A stretch of 9,761 bases of DNA from Phycisphaerae bacterium. Lineage in GTDB: Bacteria; Planctomycetota; Phycisphaerae; Phycisphaerales; SM1A02. The translations under genes and the position numbers were made by a program. The stretch spans positions 1 to 9,761 of the forward strand of contig JABJQE010000211.1 in assembly GCA_018663565.1 (NCBI GenBank), in the 5' to 3' direction. Below are positions 1-6,789 of the stretch, one piece after another (position 1 is the first letter of the stretch; every line of letters begins with the position of its first letter). A model generated the notes under the pieces. It ran no database searches. It had not been told where the DNA came from and saw only the letters and a list, made by a program, of their open reading frames with translations.

Positions 1-2783
1 GAGACGTCGACGACGACGGGAATCGTCAGGTCCATCGCGCCTTCCATGCAGGCCACGAGTACGCCTCGGGTTTGCTCGGCGTGCGTGGCTGGCGTTTCGA
101 CGACCAATTCGTCATGCACCTGCAATACAAGTTTGGCATCGGAATGAATGCCGGGCAACTGACGGTGCAAATTGATCATCGCAATCTTGATCAGATCGGC
201 CGCGCTGCCTTGCACAACGGAATTGATGGCCAGCCGCTCGGCGAGGGCCCGGCGTTGTGTGTCATTTGAATCAATCTCTTGGATTGTGCGGCGACGACCG
301 CACATGGTTTCGACCCACCCCTTGTCCCGTGCTTGATCTTTGCACCTCTCGAGAAATGCATCGATACCAGGGAAGCGAGCCTTGTAATCGCGAATGATGG
401 CCGTTGCCCGTGGCACGTCGGTGTCTTCGCCAAGCCGCCGCGCCAAGCCGTAGGGCGTGATGCCATACACGATGCCAAAGTTCACCATCTTGGCCGCGCC
501 ACGTTGTTCTCGCGTCACCTCTTCGAGCGGCACGGCAAACACTTCAGATGCCACGGCGCGGTGAATATCCTCGCCGTTGATGAACGCCGTTCGCAACGCC
601 TCATCACCAGAAAGATGGGCAAGCAGGCGCAGTTCCACCTGGGAGTAATCTGCCGTAACCAAGATGCTGCCCGGCTCAGCCACAAAGGCCCGGCGGATAT
701 CGCGACCGATATCAGAACGAATGGGAATATTCTGCAGATTCGGGTTACTGCTGCTCAATCGACCCGTCGCGGTCACGGTCTGATTGAAGGACGCGTGCAC
801 CCGGCCGGTATTCGGATTGATGCACTCCTTCAGGGACACCAGATACGTGTTCACAAGTTTGGCAAGCTTGCGGTATTCGAGAATAAGTCCTGGAAGCGGC
901 GTCACGACATCAGGAGACGCTTCGAGTTTCTCCAGCACTTCCATATCAGTCGACGGTCCGGTCTTGCGTCGTTTGATCGGTGTCAGGCCAAGACCCGGCG
1001 GGTCATCAACCGGCGCATTGAAGAGCGCTGCTGCAAGTTGCTTTGGCGAATCTGGATTGAGCGGACAGGGTGAGGCCTCCGCAATACGCTCGCGGATCTG
1101 CTCAAGCCGATCCGACAACCGCAATCGCTGGCGATCGAGTTCATCAGGGTCAATCCGAACCCCAGCAAACTCCATATCGGCGAGCACCCGCACGAGCGGC
1201 AATTCCATGTCATCGAGCAGCGAAGTCAATCCCTCTCTTGTTACCTGACCTTCCAATGGCTCGCGAAGCCGCAACGTGACATCGGCATCCTCCGCGGCAT
1301 ACGGAACCACTTTGTCAAGCGTGACAGTATCCATCGTCCGCTGCGACTTACCAGACCCGATCAAACTCGAGATCGGAATACACTCGAGACTCAACTCGCC
1401 AAGCGCGAGGGCATCCATCCGATGGCTTGAACGCGTGGGATCCGCAACGTACGAGGCAATCATGGTGTCTCGCACTTCGCCAGCTACGCGCAGACCTGCC
1501 ACCCGAAGTACATTCATGTCGAACTTGGCGTTATGCGCGATCTTCACGACTCGATCGTCTTCAAGAAGCGGGCGAAGGAGATCTATCACCGTCTGCTGAT
1601 CAAGATGAGAATCGGGCTCGGGCGATCGCGTTGGTATATACACAGCATGCCTAGGCTTCCAGGCGAGCGAGACACCGCACAACAAACTTTGCATTGGGTT
1701 GATGCCGGTCGTCTCGACATCAAACGACACAGTGCCGGCCTTCGTTGCATCGGACACGACCGATCTCAACGTCTCTACATCAACAACTGGCTGATACTCC
1801 GCGTTCGGGTCCGCCTGCCGAAGCTGACCGGTATCGTCATGGTCAGCCCACAGCGTTCCAGCGTCCATCGCGGCGTTGTCTTTACTATCGTCAGTACGAG
1901 AGGCCGCCACGAGCGAGGCAAGCCGCTCGGGTGCGCGGCGAAAGTCCAATTCACGAAGCAAGGGGCGCAAGGTCGAAATTGGAAGCTCATCGGGATTGCA
2001 TCGTGCGTCCGCTAGATCAAACGGAAAATCGAGATCATCTCGAAGCCGCACGAGATCACGGTTGACCCGGAGACGCTCTTGAGCTCCCTCAAGATTTTCT
2101 CGACGCTTTCCCTTGATCTCATCGAAGTGCTCGTAGATGCCTTCGATGCTTCCGTATTGCAGGATTAGTTTCGAGGCCGTCTTTGGACCAATGCCAGGAA
2201 TGCCGGGAATATTGTCAACCGAGTCCCCCATGAGCGACAAGATGTCAATCACGTGGTGTGGCTCAACACCCTCGACCTTGAAGATGTCAGCTGGCGTACG
2301 CAGCACGTCCCGCTGCGGATCATAGACCTCGGTGCGGTCGCTTATGATCTGCGCCAAATCCTTGTCGGCCGAAATAATGCACACATTGAGGTCTGCATGG
2401 GCCGCCTCAAGCCTTCGGACGAGCGTTGCAATGACATCGTCGGCTTCAGCGCCTTCCACACCGAGCATTGGAATGCCCATCGCTTCGATCAACTGTAGAC
2501 ACCGCTGAACCTGCGGATAGAAGTCGTCGGGTGCTTCTTCGCGGTTGGCCTTGTAGTCAGGATCAATCTCGCTGCGAAAGGTCCCGGTGTCACTTGAGAC
2601 ATCAAGCGCGACAACAAGATAATCCGGCTTTCGCGTCTCCATGAGTTTCATCAGAATGTCGAGGAACCCAGCCACAAGTTTGGTGGGCTCTTTGGTGACC
2701 GATGAACTTTGGTATGGCCGGCGAGCGTAATACGCGCGAAAGAACTGCGAATACCCATCTATTAGATACAGGGTTTCACTCAT
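1..2783 (-). CDS. polA: DNA polymerase I, 3' end cut by the window edge
   Basis: Replicative gap-filling and repair polymerase (Okazaki primer removal, excision repair), cytoplasmic. The frame is open from the ATG at 2783 to the window edge, 927 codons, and probably lacks only the last 10-20 residues compared with the usual C-terminus. Three domains are visible. The 5' nuclease (about 1-300) has acidic metal ligands D9, D61, E113, D115, D116, D140, D142, D187 and D190, and a helix-hairpin-helix around 192-203. The 3'-5' exonuclease (about 335-520) has all motifs: D355/E357 (DVETTG), N418/D422 (NAKFD) and Y495/D499 (YAAED), so proofreading is predicted active. The polymerase domain has motif A with D712 (DYSQVELR), motif B with R761, K765, F769 and Y773, and motif C H890-D891-E892. 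The start overlaps the upstream GlmU-like stop by 4 nt (ATGA), and no Shine-Dalgarno sequence is seen before it. Confidence 0.97.
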   Translation of the reverse strand, partial: MSETLYLIDGYSQFFRAYYARRPYQSSSVTKEPTKLVAGFLDILMKLMETRKPDYLVVALDVSSDTGTFRSEIDPDYKANREEAPDDFYPQVQRCLQLIEAMGIPMLGVEGAEADDVIATLVRRLEAAHADLNVCIISADKDLAQIISDRTEVYDPQRDVLRTPADIFKVEGVEPHHVIDILSLMGDSVDNIPGIPGIGPKTASKLILQYGSIEGIYEHFDEIKGKRRENLEGAQERLRVNRDLVRLRDDLDFPFDLADARCNPDELPISTLRPLLRELDFRRAPERLASLVAASRTDDSKDNAAMDAGTLWADHDDTGQLRQADPNAEYQPVVDVETLRSVVSDATKAGTVSFDVETTGINPMQSLLCGVSLAWKPRHAVYIPTRSPEPDSHLDQQTVIDLLRPLLEDDRVVKIAHNAKFDMNVLRVAGLRVAGEVRDTMIASYVADPTRSSHRMDALALGELSLECIPISSLIGSGKSQRTMDTVTLDKVVPYAAEDADVTLRLREPLEGQVTREGLTSLLDDMELPLVRVLADMEFAGVRIDPDELDRQRLRLSDRLEQIRERIAEASPCPLNPDSPKQLAAALFNAPVDDPPGLGLTPIKRRKTGPSTDMEVLEKLEASPDVVTPLPGLILEYRKLAKLVNTYLVSLKECINPNTGRVHASFNQTVTATGRLSSSNPNLQNIPIRSDIGRDIRRAFVAEPGSILVTADYSQVELRLLAHLSGDEALRTAFINGEDIHRAVASEVFAVPLEEVTREQRGAAKMVNFGIVYGITPYGLARRLGEDTDVPRATAIIRDYKARFPGIDAFLERCKDQARDKGWVETMCGRRRTIQEIDSNDTQRRALAERLAINSVVQGSAADLIKIAMINLHRQLPGIHSDAKLVLQVHDELVVETPATHAEQTRGVLVACMEGAMDLTIPVVVDV
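2780..2783 (-). promoter_or_regulatory. ATGA stop/start overlap coupling the GlmU-like gene to polA
   Basis: The TGA of the GlmU-like gene (2782-2780) shares bases with the ATG of polA (2783-2781). The 20 nt upstream of the polA ATG hold no purine-rich ribosome site, so polA is probably translated by termination-reinitiation. The overlap is seen directly; the coupling is an inference. Confidence 0.7.
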
Positions 2784-3961
2784 GATGATGAGGCAGCGAG
2801 TTCCCGTAGCCTTGCTGCGTCGGCCGGGTCGAGTTCACGATCACGCCGCGCCATCATTGCAGAGGTCATATCTAGAAAGCGTTCGATGCGGTACGGCTTC
2901 TCGCCGGCGTCGGTAACCCATCGAAGCGGACCAACGGTCGTCGGCGAATATGAACTGCAGGCGATCATTGATCCAGTTCCGATAGAGCTTCCCGTCATGA
3001 GCAAGGTCCCGATAGCGGTCTTCACGTGGTCACCGATGAAGGCGCCGCAGAACGAGCGACCGGTTCGTTCACGCGAGCGGTCTGGGTGCAATCGCACCGA
3101 TGTCTCGCCGTATGTGTTCAAGAGGTTTGATGTCGTGGTGCCAGCTCCGAGGTTCACCCACTCGCCAAGAATGCTGTCGCCAAGATATCCATCGTGGGCT
3201 TTGTTGGACCAGCCCTGAAGAATGCTCGCGCCGATCTCGCCGCCAACCTTACATCCAGGGCCGATGACAGTATTGGCTCGAATTACCGCGCCTTCGGCAA
3301 CCGTCGACCCGCGTCCGATCCAGCACGGCCCGCACAACACCGCGCCAGGGCGAAGCGTTGCGCCACTCTCTACAACGATGTCACCCGCCGTGGCATCAAA
3401 CACCACGCATGGGAAGACAACCGCCGACTCTGCCATGTGAACGGAATACTCACCCACAACGTCAGCCGATTTGGCAAACTCAGTTGGCAAACTCGTACTG
3501 CCAAGATCATCCGCAAGCGCTTCGGAGAGATGGTTGAGAATATCCCAAGGACGGCGATACAGGGTTCCACTCACTTCCGCCTGATCAATGCTTGCTGGCA
3601 ACTCGCCGCTGCTCGCGAAGCCCGGAACGTCCGAGGCCTGCAGCATTACAGCAAGCACTTCGTCGCCGATCATCGCCGCTTGCCCCACTGCGAGATCCGG
3701 CAGGTCGCCTATACCCCACCACCGCGCATTGACGCACAAGGCATCGTGCGGGCTTGGTGCATTGACGGGCACAGAAACTCTCGCATGCAGCGGCCCTGCG
3801 AGCGAAGGCGGAACGATGAATCCGCTTGCAAACCGACCGAGTGTTCGCTCGATCCGCTCTAGGCTGGTCACGCCGCCGGTACGCAGCGCGCTCGCTGGTC
3901 GCATTTCGGTCAACGGGCCAAACTCGCCACGCCCATCGTCAAATATCAAGAGGTCAGACAT
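2780..3961 (-). CDS. GlmU-like sugar nucleotidyltransferase / left-handed beta-helix acyltransferase
   Basis: 393 residues, resembling the alternative bacterial GlmU family (putative UDP-GlcNAc diphosphorylase / glucosamine-1-phosphate N-acetyltransferase). The N-terminal part (1 to about 165) has the family's divergent opening, D8-D9-G10-R11 followed by PLTEMRP (16-22) and LRTG (26-29), and not the LAAGxGTRM loop of canonical GlmU. The C-terminal part (about 170-345) is a hexapeptide-repeat beta-helix (V-I-G-P-G-type turns). It contains the strongly conserved block around 249-285 (LQGWSNKAHDGYLGDS, then NLGAGT and S278-N279-L280, ending NTYG), where GlmU binds acetyl-CoA and sugar. H256 is a candidate catalytic base. 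Likely role: supply of UDP-GlcNAc or a related activated sugar for peptidoglycan or LPS in the cytoplasm. It lies 27 nt after mreD with a good Shine-Dalgarno sequence, and its stop overlaps polA. Exact substrate cannot be read from sequence. Confidence 0.88.
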   Translation of the reverse strand: MSDLLIFDDGRGEFGPLTEMRPASALRTGGVTSLERIERTLGRFASGFIVPPSLAGPLHARVSVPVNAPSPHDALCVNARWWGIGDLPDLAVGQAAMIGDEVLAVMLQASDVPGFASSGELPASIDQAEVSGTLYRRPWDILNHLSEALADDLGSTSLPTEFAKSADVVGEYSVHMAESAVVFPCVVFDATAGDIVVESGATLRPGAVLCGPCWIGRGSTVAEGAVIRANTVIGPGCKVGGEIGASILQGWSNKAHDGYLGDSILGEWVNLGAGTTTSNLLNTYGETSVRLHPDRSRERTGRSFCGAFIGDHVKTAIGTLLMTGSSIGTGSMIACSSYSPTTVGPLRWVTDAGEKPYRIERFLDMTSAMMARRDRELDPADAARLRELAASSS

Positions 3962-3966
3962 GCTTG

Positions 3967-3972
3967 CTCCCT
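3967..3972 (-). promoter_or_regulatory. Ribosome binding site of the GlmU-like gene
   Basis: AGGGAG on the minus strand ends 5 nt before the ATG at 3961. It supports this start and suggests independent initiation after mreD. Confidence 0.7.
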
Positions 3973-3988
3973 GAGAACTTCAGAACAC

Positions 3989-4570
3989 TCAACGGCGATT
4001 GGCAGCATAGTCCAGCCTGCCAGGTGCTGCTCCAAACCGCCACCACTGGGTGGTGCTCAGCAAGAACGCTCCAACCGGAAGACCAAGCAGCACGGTGTAT
4101 AAAGCCGATGCAAATACCGTGATCAATCGCGAACTCGCTGGAGGCGGCGCGATCGCATGGGTCCATGGCACCCACCAGCGAATCGTTTCGACCGAAGCGC
4201 TGCCTAGGCCAATGCACACCCATGCAAGACCCCCGATCGCTGCCACAGTGAGGAGGCGTCGACGGAACACGACCGGTCGCAACAAGACAATGATGTACAC
4301 CGCGGCAATGCATCCAAGTGTGCGGGGGCCGATGATGGGTAGGCCGCCAACGGCACCAGCAGCGCTCGGGGACAAATCCAGCACAAGACCAAGTAGAAGA
4401 GCCGCCCACAACGCGGCACTCGGCCGGGCCTGCAACGCGATGTATCCCAGTAAGCAAGCAGAAAAACTCGGCGTGGCATGGCCAATTCCGCGAATCGTAA
4501 ACACGCCCGCGAGACCCGTATCGAGGCCGACGGCGATGATGACCATAATCAGCACAACCCACCATCTCAT
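3989..4570 (-). CDS. mreD: MreD-like rod-shape-determining membrane protein
   Basis: 193-residue, very hydrophobic protein with about five to six predicted membrane segments (roughly 3-23, 34-49, 52-68, 84-99, 104-123 and 150-172) and a short basic C-terminus. Size, topology and position directly after mreC match MreD, the inner-membrane component of the elongasome that partners MreC. MreD sequences are poorly conserved, so the call rests mainly on context. One supporting detail is the L-x-x-D-L-S-P-x-A-x-G pattern at 62-72, which resembles the second-helix region (GxxxDxxxxxxxG) often seen in MreD. The start overlaps the mreC stop by 4 nt (ATGA) and has a strong GGAGG 7 nt upstream. Confidence 0.85.
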   Translation of the reverse strand: MRWWVVLIMVIIAVGLDTGLAGVFTIRGIGHATPSFSACLLGYIALQARPSAALWAALLLGLVLDLSPSAAGAVGGLPIIGPRTLGCIAAVYIIVLLRPVVFRRRLLTVAAIGGLAWVCIGLGSASVETIRWWVPWTHAIAPPPASSRLITVFASALYTVLLGLPVGAFLLSTTQWWRFGAAPGRLDYAANRR

Positions 4571-5439
4571 GGCGCATCCTCCGCCGTGCTTCCTGACAAA
4601 ATCGCCACCTGCGACACCGCCGGAGCGTCCACGACAGGACGTGCCACCACGCGTTGGCGAAGCGGCGCCTCATCGATGGCCTCAACACGTTCTACAAGAC
4701 CCACCTCAAGACCGTGCGACCACGCCGGCCAGCGTGCATCAGCGAGCACCAACGTCATTCCAGGTTCAATCGCGACCCGCCGATCAATATCAGCCGTCAG
4801 TTTGCCCTTGCCAGTTTGCCGCAGCATCATGCGAGGCAAATCGCCCTGCCCCACCTCGCCGCCCACTGCAACCTCAATCGGGCCAGCCTCAGGATTCGAG
4901 AGCGGTAACACCATGAGCCGCACGGGTGAAACATAACTGATCCGGCCAAGCAATCGGTGCCCGCCCCACACTGCAATATCGCCAACCTGCAACCTGTCTC
5001 CGCCATCACGCGGCATACGCAGTTCAATTGGCGAGCGAGCGTCTCGTGGGTCTCGGCCAGTCACGGTGGCGTCGATGACCATCGGCCGATGCGGTGAGCG
5101 ATAGGCCGCCTCAGGCAAATCTTCGAGCTGGCGAAGCCGCTGAGCTAAGTCATCTGCTCGAACACGCTGTGCCTGCCAAAGCTGTTCAAACCGATTGCGG
5201 TCTTGACGCAGTTGTTCAATTTCAGCCTCGCCAACCGGACGGCCAGTGATGTCACGAGGTGGTCGCAGCCACGAGGCAATTGATGTACCAGCGCGAGAGA
5301 GTGGCATGATTGGAGCACGCACGACATCAGCAACATCACCGGTCCAGCCGAGCCACGATGCCGGCGCAATCGATACCGCCAGAAACACTACAACGACGAA
5401 TCCAAATCCGCCGCCACGCTGTGACCTAATGAAGCCCAT
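4567..5439 (-). CDS. mreC: MreC-like rod-shape-determining protein
   Basis: 290 residues with the MreC layout. There is a short basic cytoplasmic tail, one membrane helix (about 11-32), a periplasmic linker, a short coiled coil (about 71-107, rich in E/Q/R with heptad leucines), and a C-terminal beta-rich domain (about 117-284). In the beta domain the pieces GDRLQVGDIAVWGGHRLLGRI (residues 147-167) and the V-I-D-A-T-V-T-G-R-D-P segment (121-131) match the conserved MreC pattern of 'vi.rdp' followed by 'G...G..V....gLvGrv'. MreC scaffolds PBP2/RodA to MreB on the periplasmic side. It starts 25 nt after mreB with only a weak AGG just before the ATG, which suggests dependence on mreB translation. 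It overlaps mreD by 4 nt. Confidence 0.93.
   Translation of the reverse strand: MGFIRSQRGGGFGFVVVVFLAVSIAPASWLGWTGDVADVVRAPIMPLSRAGTSIASWLRPPRDITGRPVGEAEIEQLRQDRNRFEQLWQAQRVRADDLAQRLRQLEDLPEAAYRSPHRPMVIDATVTGRDPRDARSPIELRMPRDGGDRLQVGDIAVWGGHRLLGRISYVSPVRLMVLPLSNPEAGPIEVAVGGEVGQGDLPRMMLRQTGKGKLTADIDRRVAIEPGMTLVLADARWPAWSHGLEVGLVERVEAIDEAPLRQRVVARPVVDAPAVSQVAILSGSTAEDAP
4578..4582 (-). promoter_or_regulatory. Ribosome binding site of mreD inside the mreC 3' end
   Basis: GGAGG on the minus strand, 7 nt before the mreD ATG at 4570, which itself overlaps the mreC stop (ATGA at 4570-4567). It fixes the mreD start and implies MreC and MreD are made in a coupled ratio. Confidence 0.75.
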
Positions 5440-5464
5440 GCCTCAGAACCGAATCGCTGACGAC

Positions 5465-6532
5465 TTATAGGTCGTCTACGTCGGACTCCATGGTGGACTT
5501 CCAGTCCTCGAGATTCTCAAGGTAGATGCTCGTGCCACGGGCAACGCATGTCAGCGGGTCATCGGCCACGCGGACATCAAGCCCGGTTTCCTGATTGATG
5601 ACCACATCTAGGCCGCGAAGAAGCGCGCCGCCGCCAACAAGGCAAATACCGTTGTCGACGAGGTCAGCTGCAAGTTCTGGCTCTGCCCGCTCAAGTGTTC
5701 GCTTGACCGCATCGATAATAGATCGAATCGGCTCTTGTAGAGCCTCGCGAATCTCTTCGGTCGTGACCTCAGTCTTGCGAGGCAGCCCCGTCAGATTGTC
5801 ACGGCCACGCACTTCCATGGTTGTTTCTTCACCAACCTTGGCGGCGGATCCAATTTCAATCTTGATCCGCTCGCTGGTCTGCTCGCCGATCGTGAGGTTG
5901 TACGTCTTCTTCATGTGATGAATGATGGCTTCATCAAAGTCATCACCCGCGACGCGCACGGACTCACAAGTAGCAATGTCGGCAAGAGACATGATGGCGA
6001 CCTCGGTTGTGCCGCCGCCAATATCAACCACCATCGATGCCGTTGGCTCTGCAATCGGTAGTCCGGCGCCGATGCCGGCAGCCATGGGCTCTTCAACGAG
6101 GTACACGCGGCGAGCGCCGGCGCGTTCGGCCGAGTCGAGCACAGCACGCTTCTCAACTGCAGTGATGCCACTCGGCACGGCAATGACCACCCGAGGGCTA
6201 ATAATACGAGCTCGCCCAGTGGCCTTGCGAATGAAGTAGGCAAGCATCGCCTCGGTGATTTCGAAGTCGCTGATGACGCCATCTTTCAGTGGACGAATCG
6301 CACTAATTGATCCTGGCGTTTTACCCAGCATCTCTTTGGCTTGAATACCAACCGCATTACCATTATTGAGAACGCGATTCGTGCCCTTCCGAACTGCAAC
6401 CACCGAGGGTTCATTCAAGAGAATGCCCTCGCCACGCACCGCTACCAATGTGTTGCAGGTTCCGAGGTCGATCCCCATGTCGACACTGAACCAGCCAAGA
6501 AGTCGATCAAGCACAAGCAAAAAGCCCTCCAT
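5465..6532 (-). CDS. mreB: Rod-shape-determining actin homologue MreB
   Basis: 355 residues, close to the usual 340-350, forming membrane-bound ATP-dependent filaments that organise lateral wall synthesis. The actin-fold nucleotide motifs are all present: phosphate-1 loop D22-L-G-T-C26-N-T28, connect-1 LVEEPMAAGIG (145-155) including the catalytic-type glutamate, phosphate-2 D170-I-G-G-G-T175, and the adenosine motif LVGGGALLRG (298-307). The N-terminus has an amphipathic, membrane-binding-type stretch (F4-L5-L6-V7-L8 and L11-L12-G-W14-F15), which supports the start at 6532. An in-frame TGA lies six codons upstream, so the protein cannot be longer from an ATG. Position 26 is Cys where MreB usually has Ala. 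The C-terminal tail is acidic (D351-V-D-D-L). No Shine-Dalgarno sequence is seen. Confidence 0.98.
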   Translation of the reverse strand: MEGFLLVLDRLLGWFSVDMGIDLGTCNTLVAVRGEGILLNEPSVVAVRKGTNRVLNNGNAVGIQAKEMLGKTPGSISAIRPLKDGVISDFEITEAMLAYFIRKATGRARIISPRVVIAVPSGITAVEKRAVLDSAERAGARRVYLVEEPMAAGIGAGLPIAEPTASMVVDIGGGTTEVAIMSLADIATCESVRVAGDDFDEAIIHHMKKTYNLTIGEQTSERIKIEIGSAAKVGEETTMEVRGRDNLTGLPRKTEVTTEEIREALQEPIRSIIDAVKRTLERAEPELAADLVDNGICLVGGGALLRGLDVVINQETGLDVRVADDPLTCVARGTSIYLENLEDWKSTMESDVDDL

Positions 6533-6546
6533 GACAGGCGAACTGC

Positions 6547-6555
6547 ATCATAGCA
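6547..6555 (-). promoter_or_regulatory. Possible extended -10 promoter element for mreB
   Basis: The minus strand reads TGC followed by TATGAT, an extended -10 (TGnTATAAT with one mismatch), with 14 nt between it and the mreB ATG. No convincing -35 hexamer lies 16-18 nt upstream. A start site about 7 nt downstream would leave a leader of roughly 7-8 nt, consistent with the lack of a ribosome site. A match this short can occur by chance. Confidence 0.35.
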
Positions 6556-6589
6556 GGCGGCCACAGCACGCATGCCGAAGATTCTGGCA

Positions 6590-6605
6590 CCCCCGCACGT
6601 GGGAG
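6590..6605 (-). other. Possible short RNA hairpin between the small membrane gene and mreB
   Basis: On the minus strand CTCCC (6605-6601) can pair with GGGGG (6594-6590), one pair being a G-U wobble, around the 6-nt loop 6600-6595. It begins 2 nt after the stop of the small ORF. There is no U-tract, so it is not a standard intrinsic terminator; it could protect or separate the upstream mRNA. The core CACGTG (6596-6601) is also a DNA palindrome. Confidence 0.25.
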
Positions 6606-6607
6606 GA

Positions 6608-6784
6608 TCAATTCAGTACTTTGAAGATGCCACCGTCTGCACGACCCTCAGAGGCGCTCGAGAATTCCATATTGTGGAAGACAAGCCAAACGCATCCAAG
6701 TACGAGAAACAGGGCGGCAATACCAGAAATGGCCGTAAAGACGTCCATTGTGGCCTTCGTTGTTGTGGTGGCAAAGCGACTCAT
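6608..6784 (-). CDS. Small single-pass membrane protein (58 aa), unknown function
   Basis: ATG at 6784 to TGA at 6610-6608. The first 13 residues are Thr-rich with a few basic residues (MSRFATTTTKATM), followed by a clear membrane helix at about 17-37 (A18 to H37, including A-A-L-F-L-V-L-G-C-V-W-L-V-F). A short polar tail with E40, E46, D50 and a final K-V-L-N completes it. The start lies 5 nt after the stop of the upstream coiled-coil gene and has a weak AGGG (6797-6794) 9 nt before it. An alternative start at Met13 would keep the membrane helix. The tight spacing, same strand and well-formed TM segment argue for a real gene, though it is too short for firm coding statistics. I do not recognise the family. 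Its position between a coiled-coil membrane protein and mreB suggests an envelope or elongasome-associated role, which is inference. Confidence 0.65.
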   Translation of the reverse strand: MSRFATTTTKATMDVFTAISGIAALFLVLGCVWLVFHNMEFSSASEGRADGGIFKVLN

Positions 6785-6789
6785 TGTGA

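Noticed and set aside
279..1073. 264-codon open frame on the plus strand
   Set aside because: It lies wholly antisense to the polymerase domain of polA, whose catalytic motifs are intact. The translated product is rich in H and R and resembles no family; it is a shadow frame of GC-biased coding sequence.
3194..3862. 222-codon plus-strand frame within the GlmU-like gene
   Set aside because: It is antisense to a well-supported hexapeptide-repeat protein and has no recognisable motifs.
3954..4688. 244-codon minus-strand frame overlapping mreD
   Set aside because: It is rich in R, H, W and C and runs out of frame across the mreC end and the whole of mreD. The mreD frame has membrane helices, a GGAGG site and an ATGA overlap, so that frame is the real one.
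4050..4916. 288-codon open frame on the plus strand across mreD and mreC
   Set aside because: It is antisense to two genes with consistent membrane and beta-domain structure. Its product is low-complexity P/R/T/A-rich sequence, typical of a shadow frame.
6590..6605. Intrinsic terminator between the small ORF and mreB
   Set aside because: The stem is only 5 bp with a wobble pair and is not followed by a U-tract, so it is listed only as a possible hairpin.
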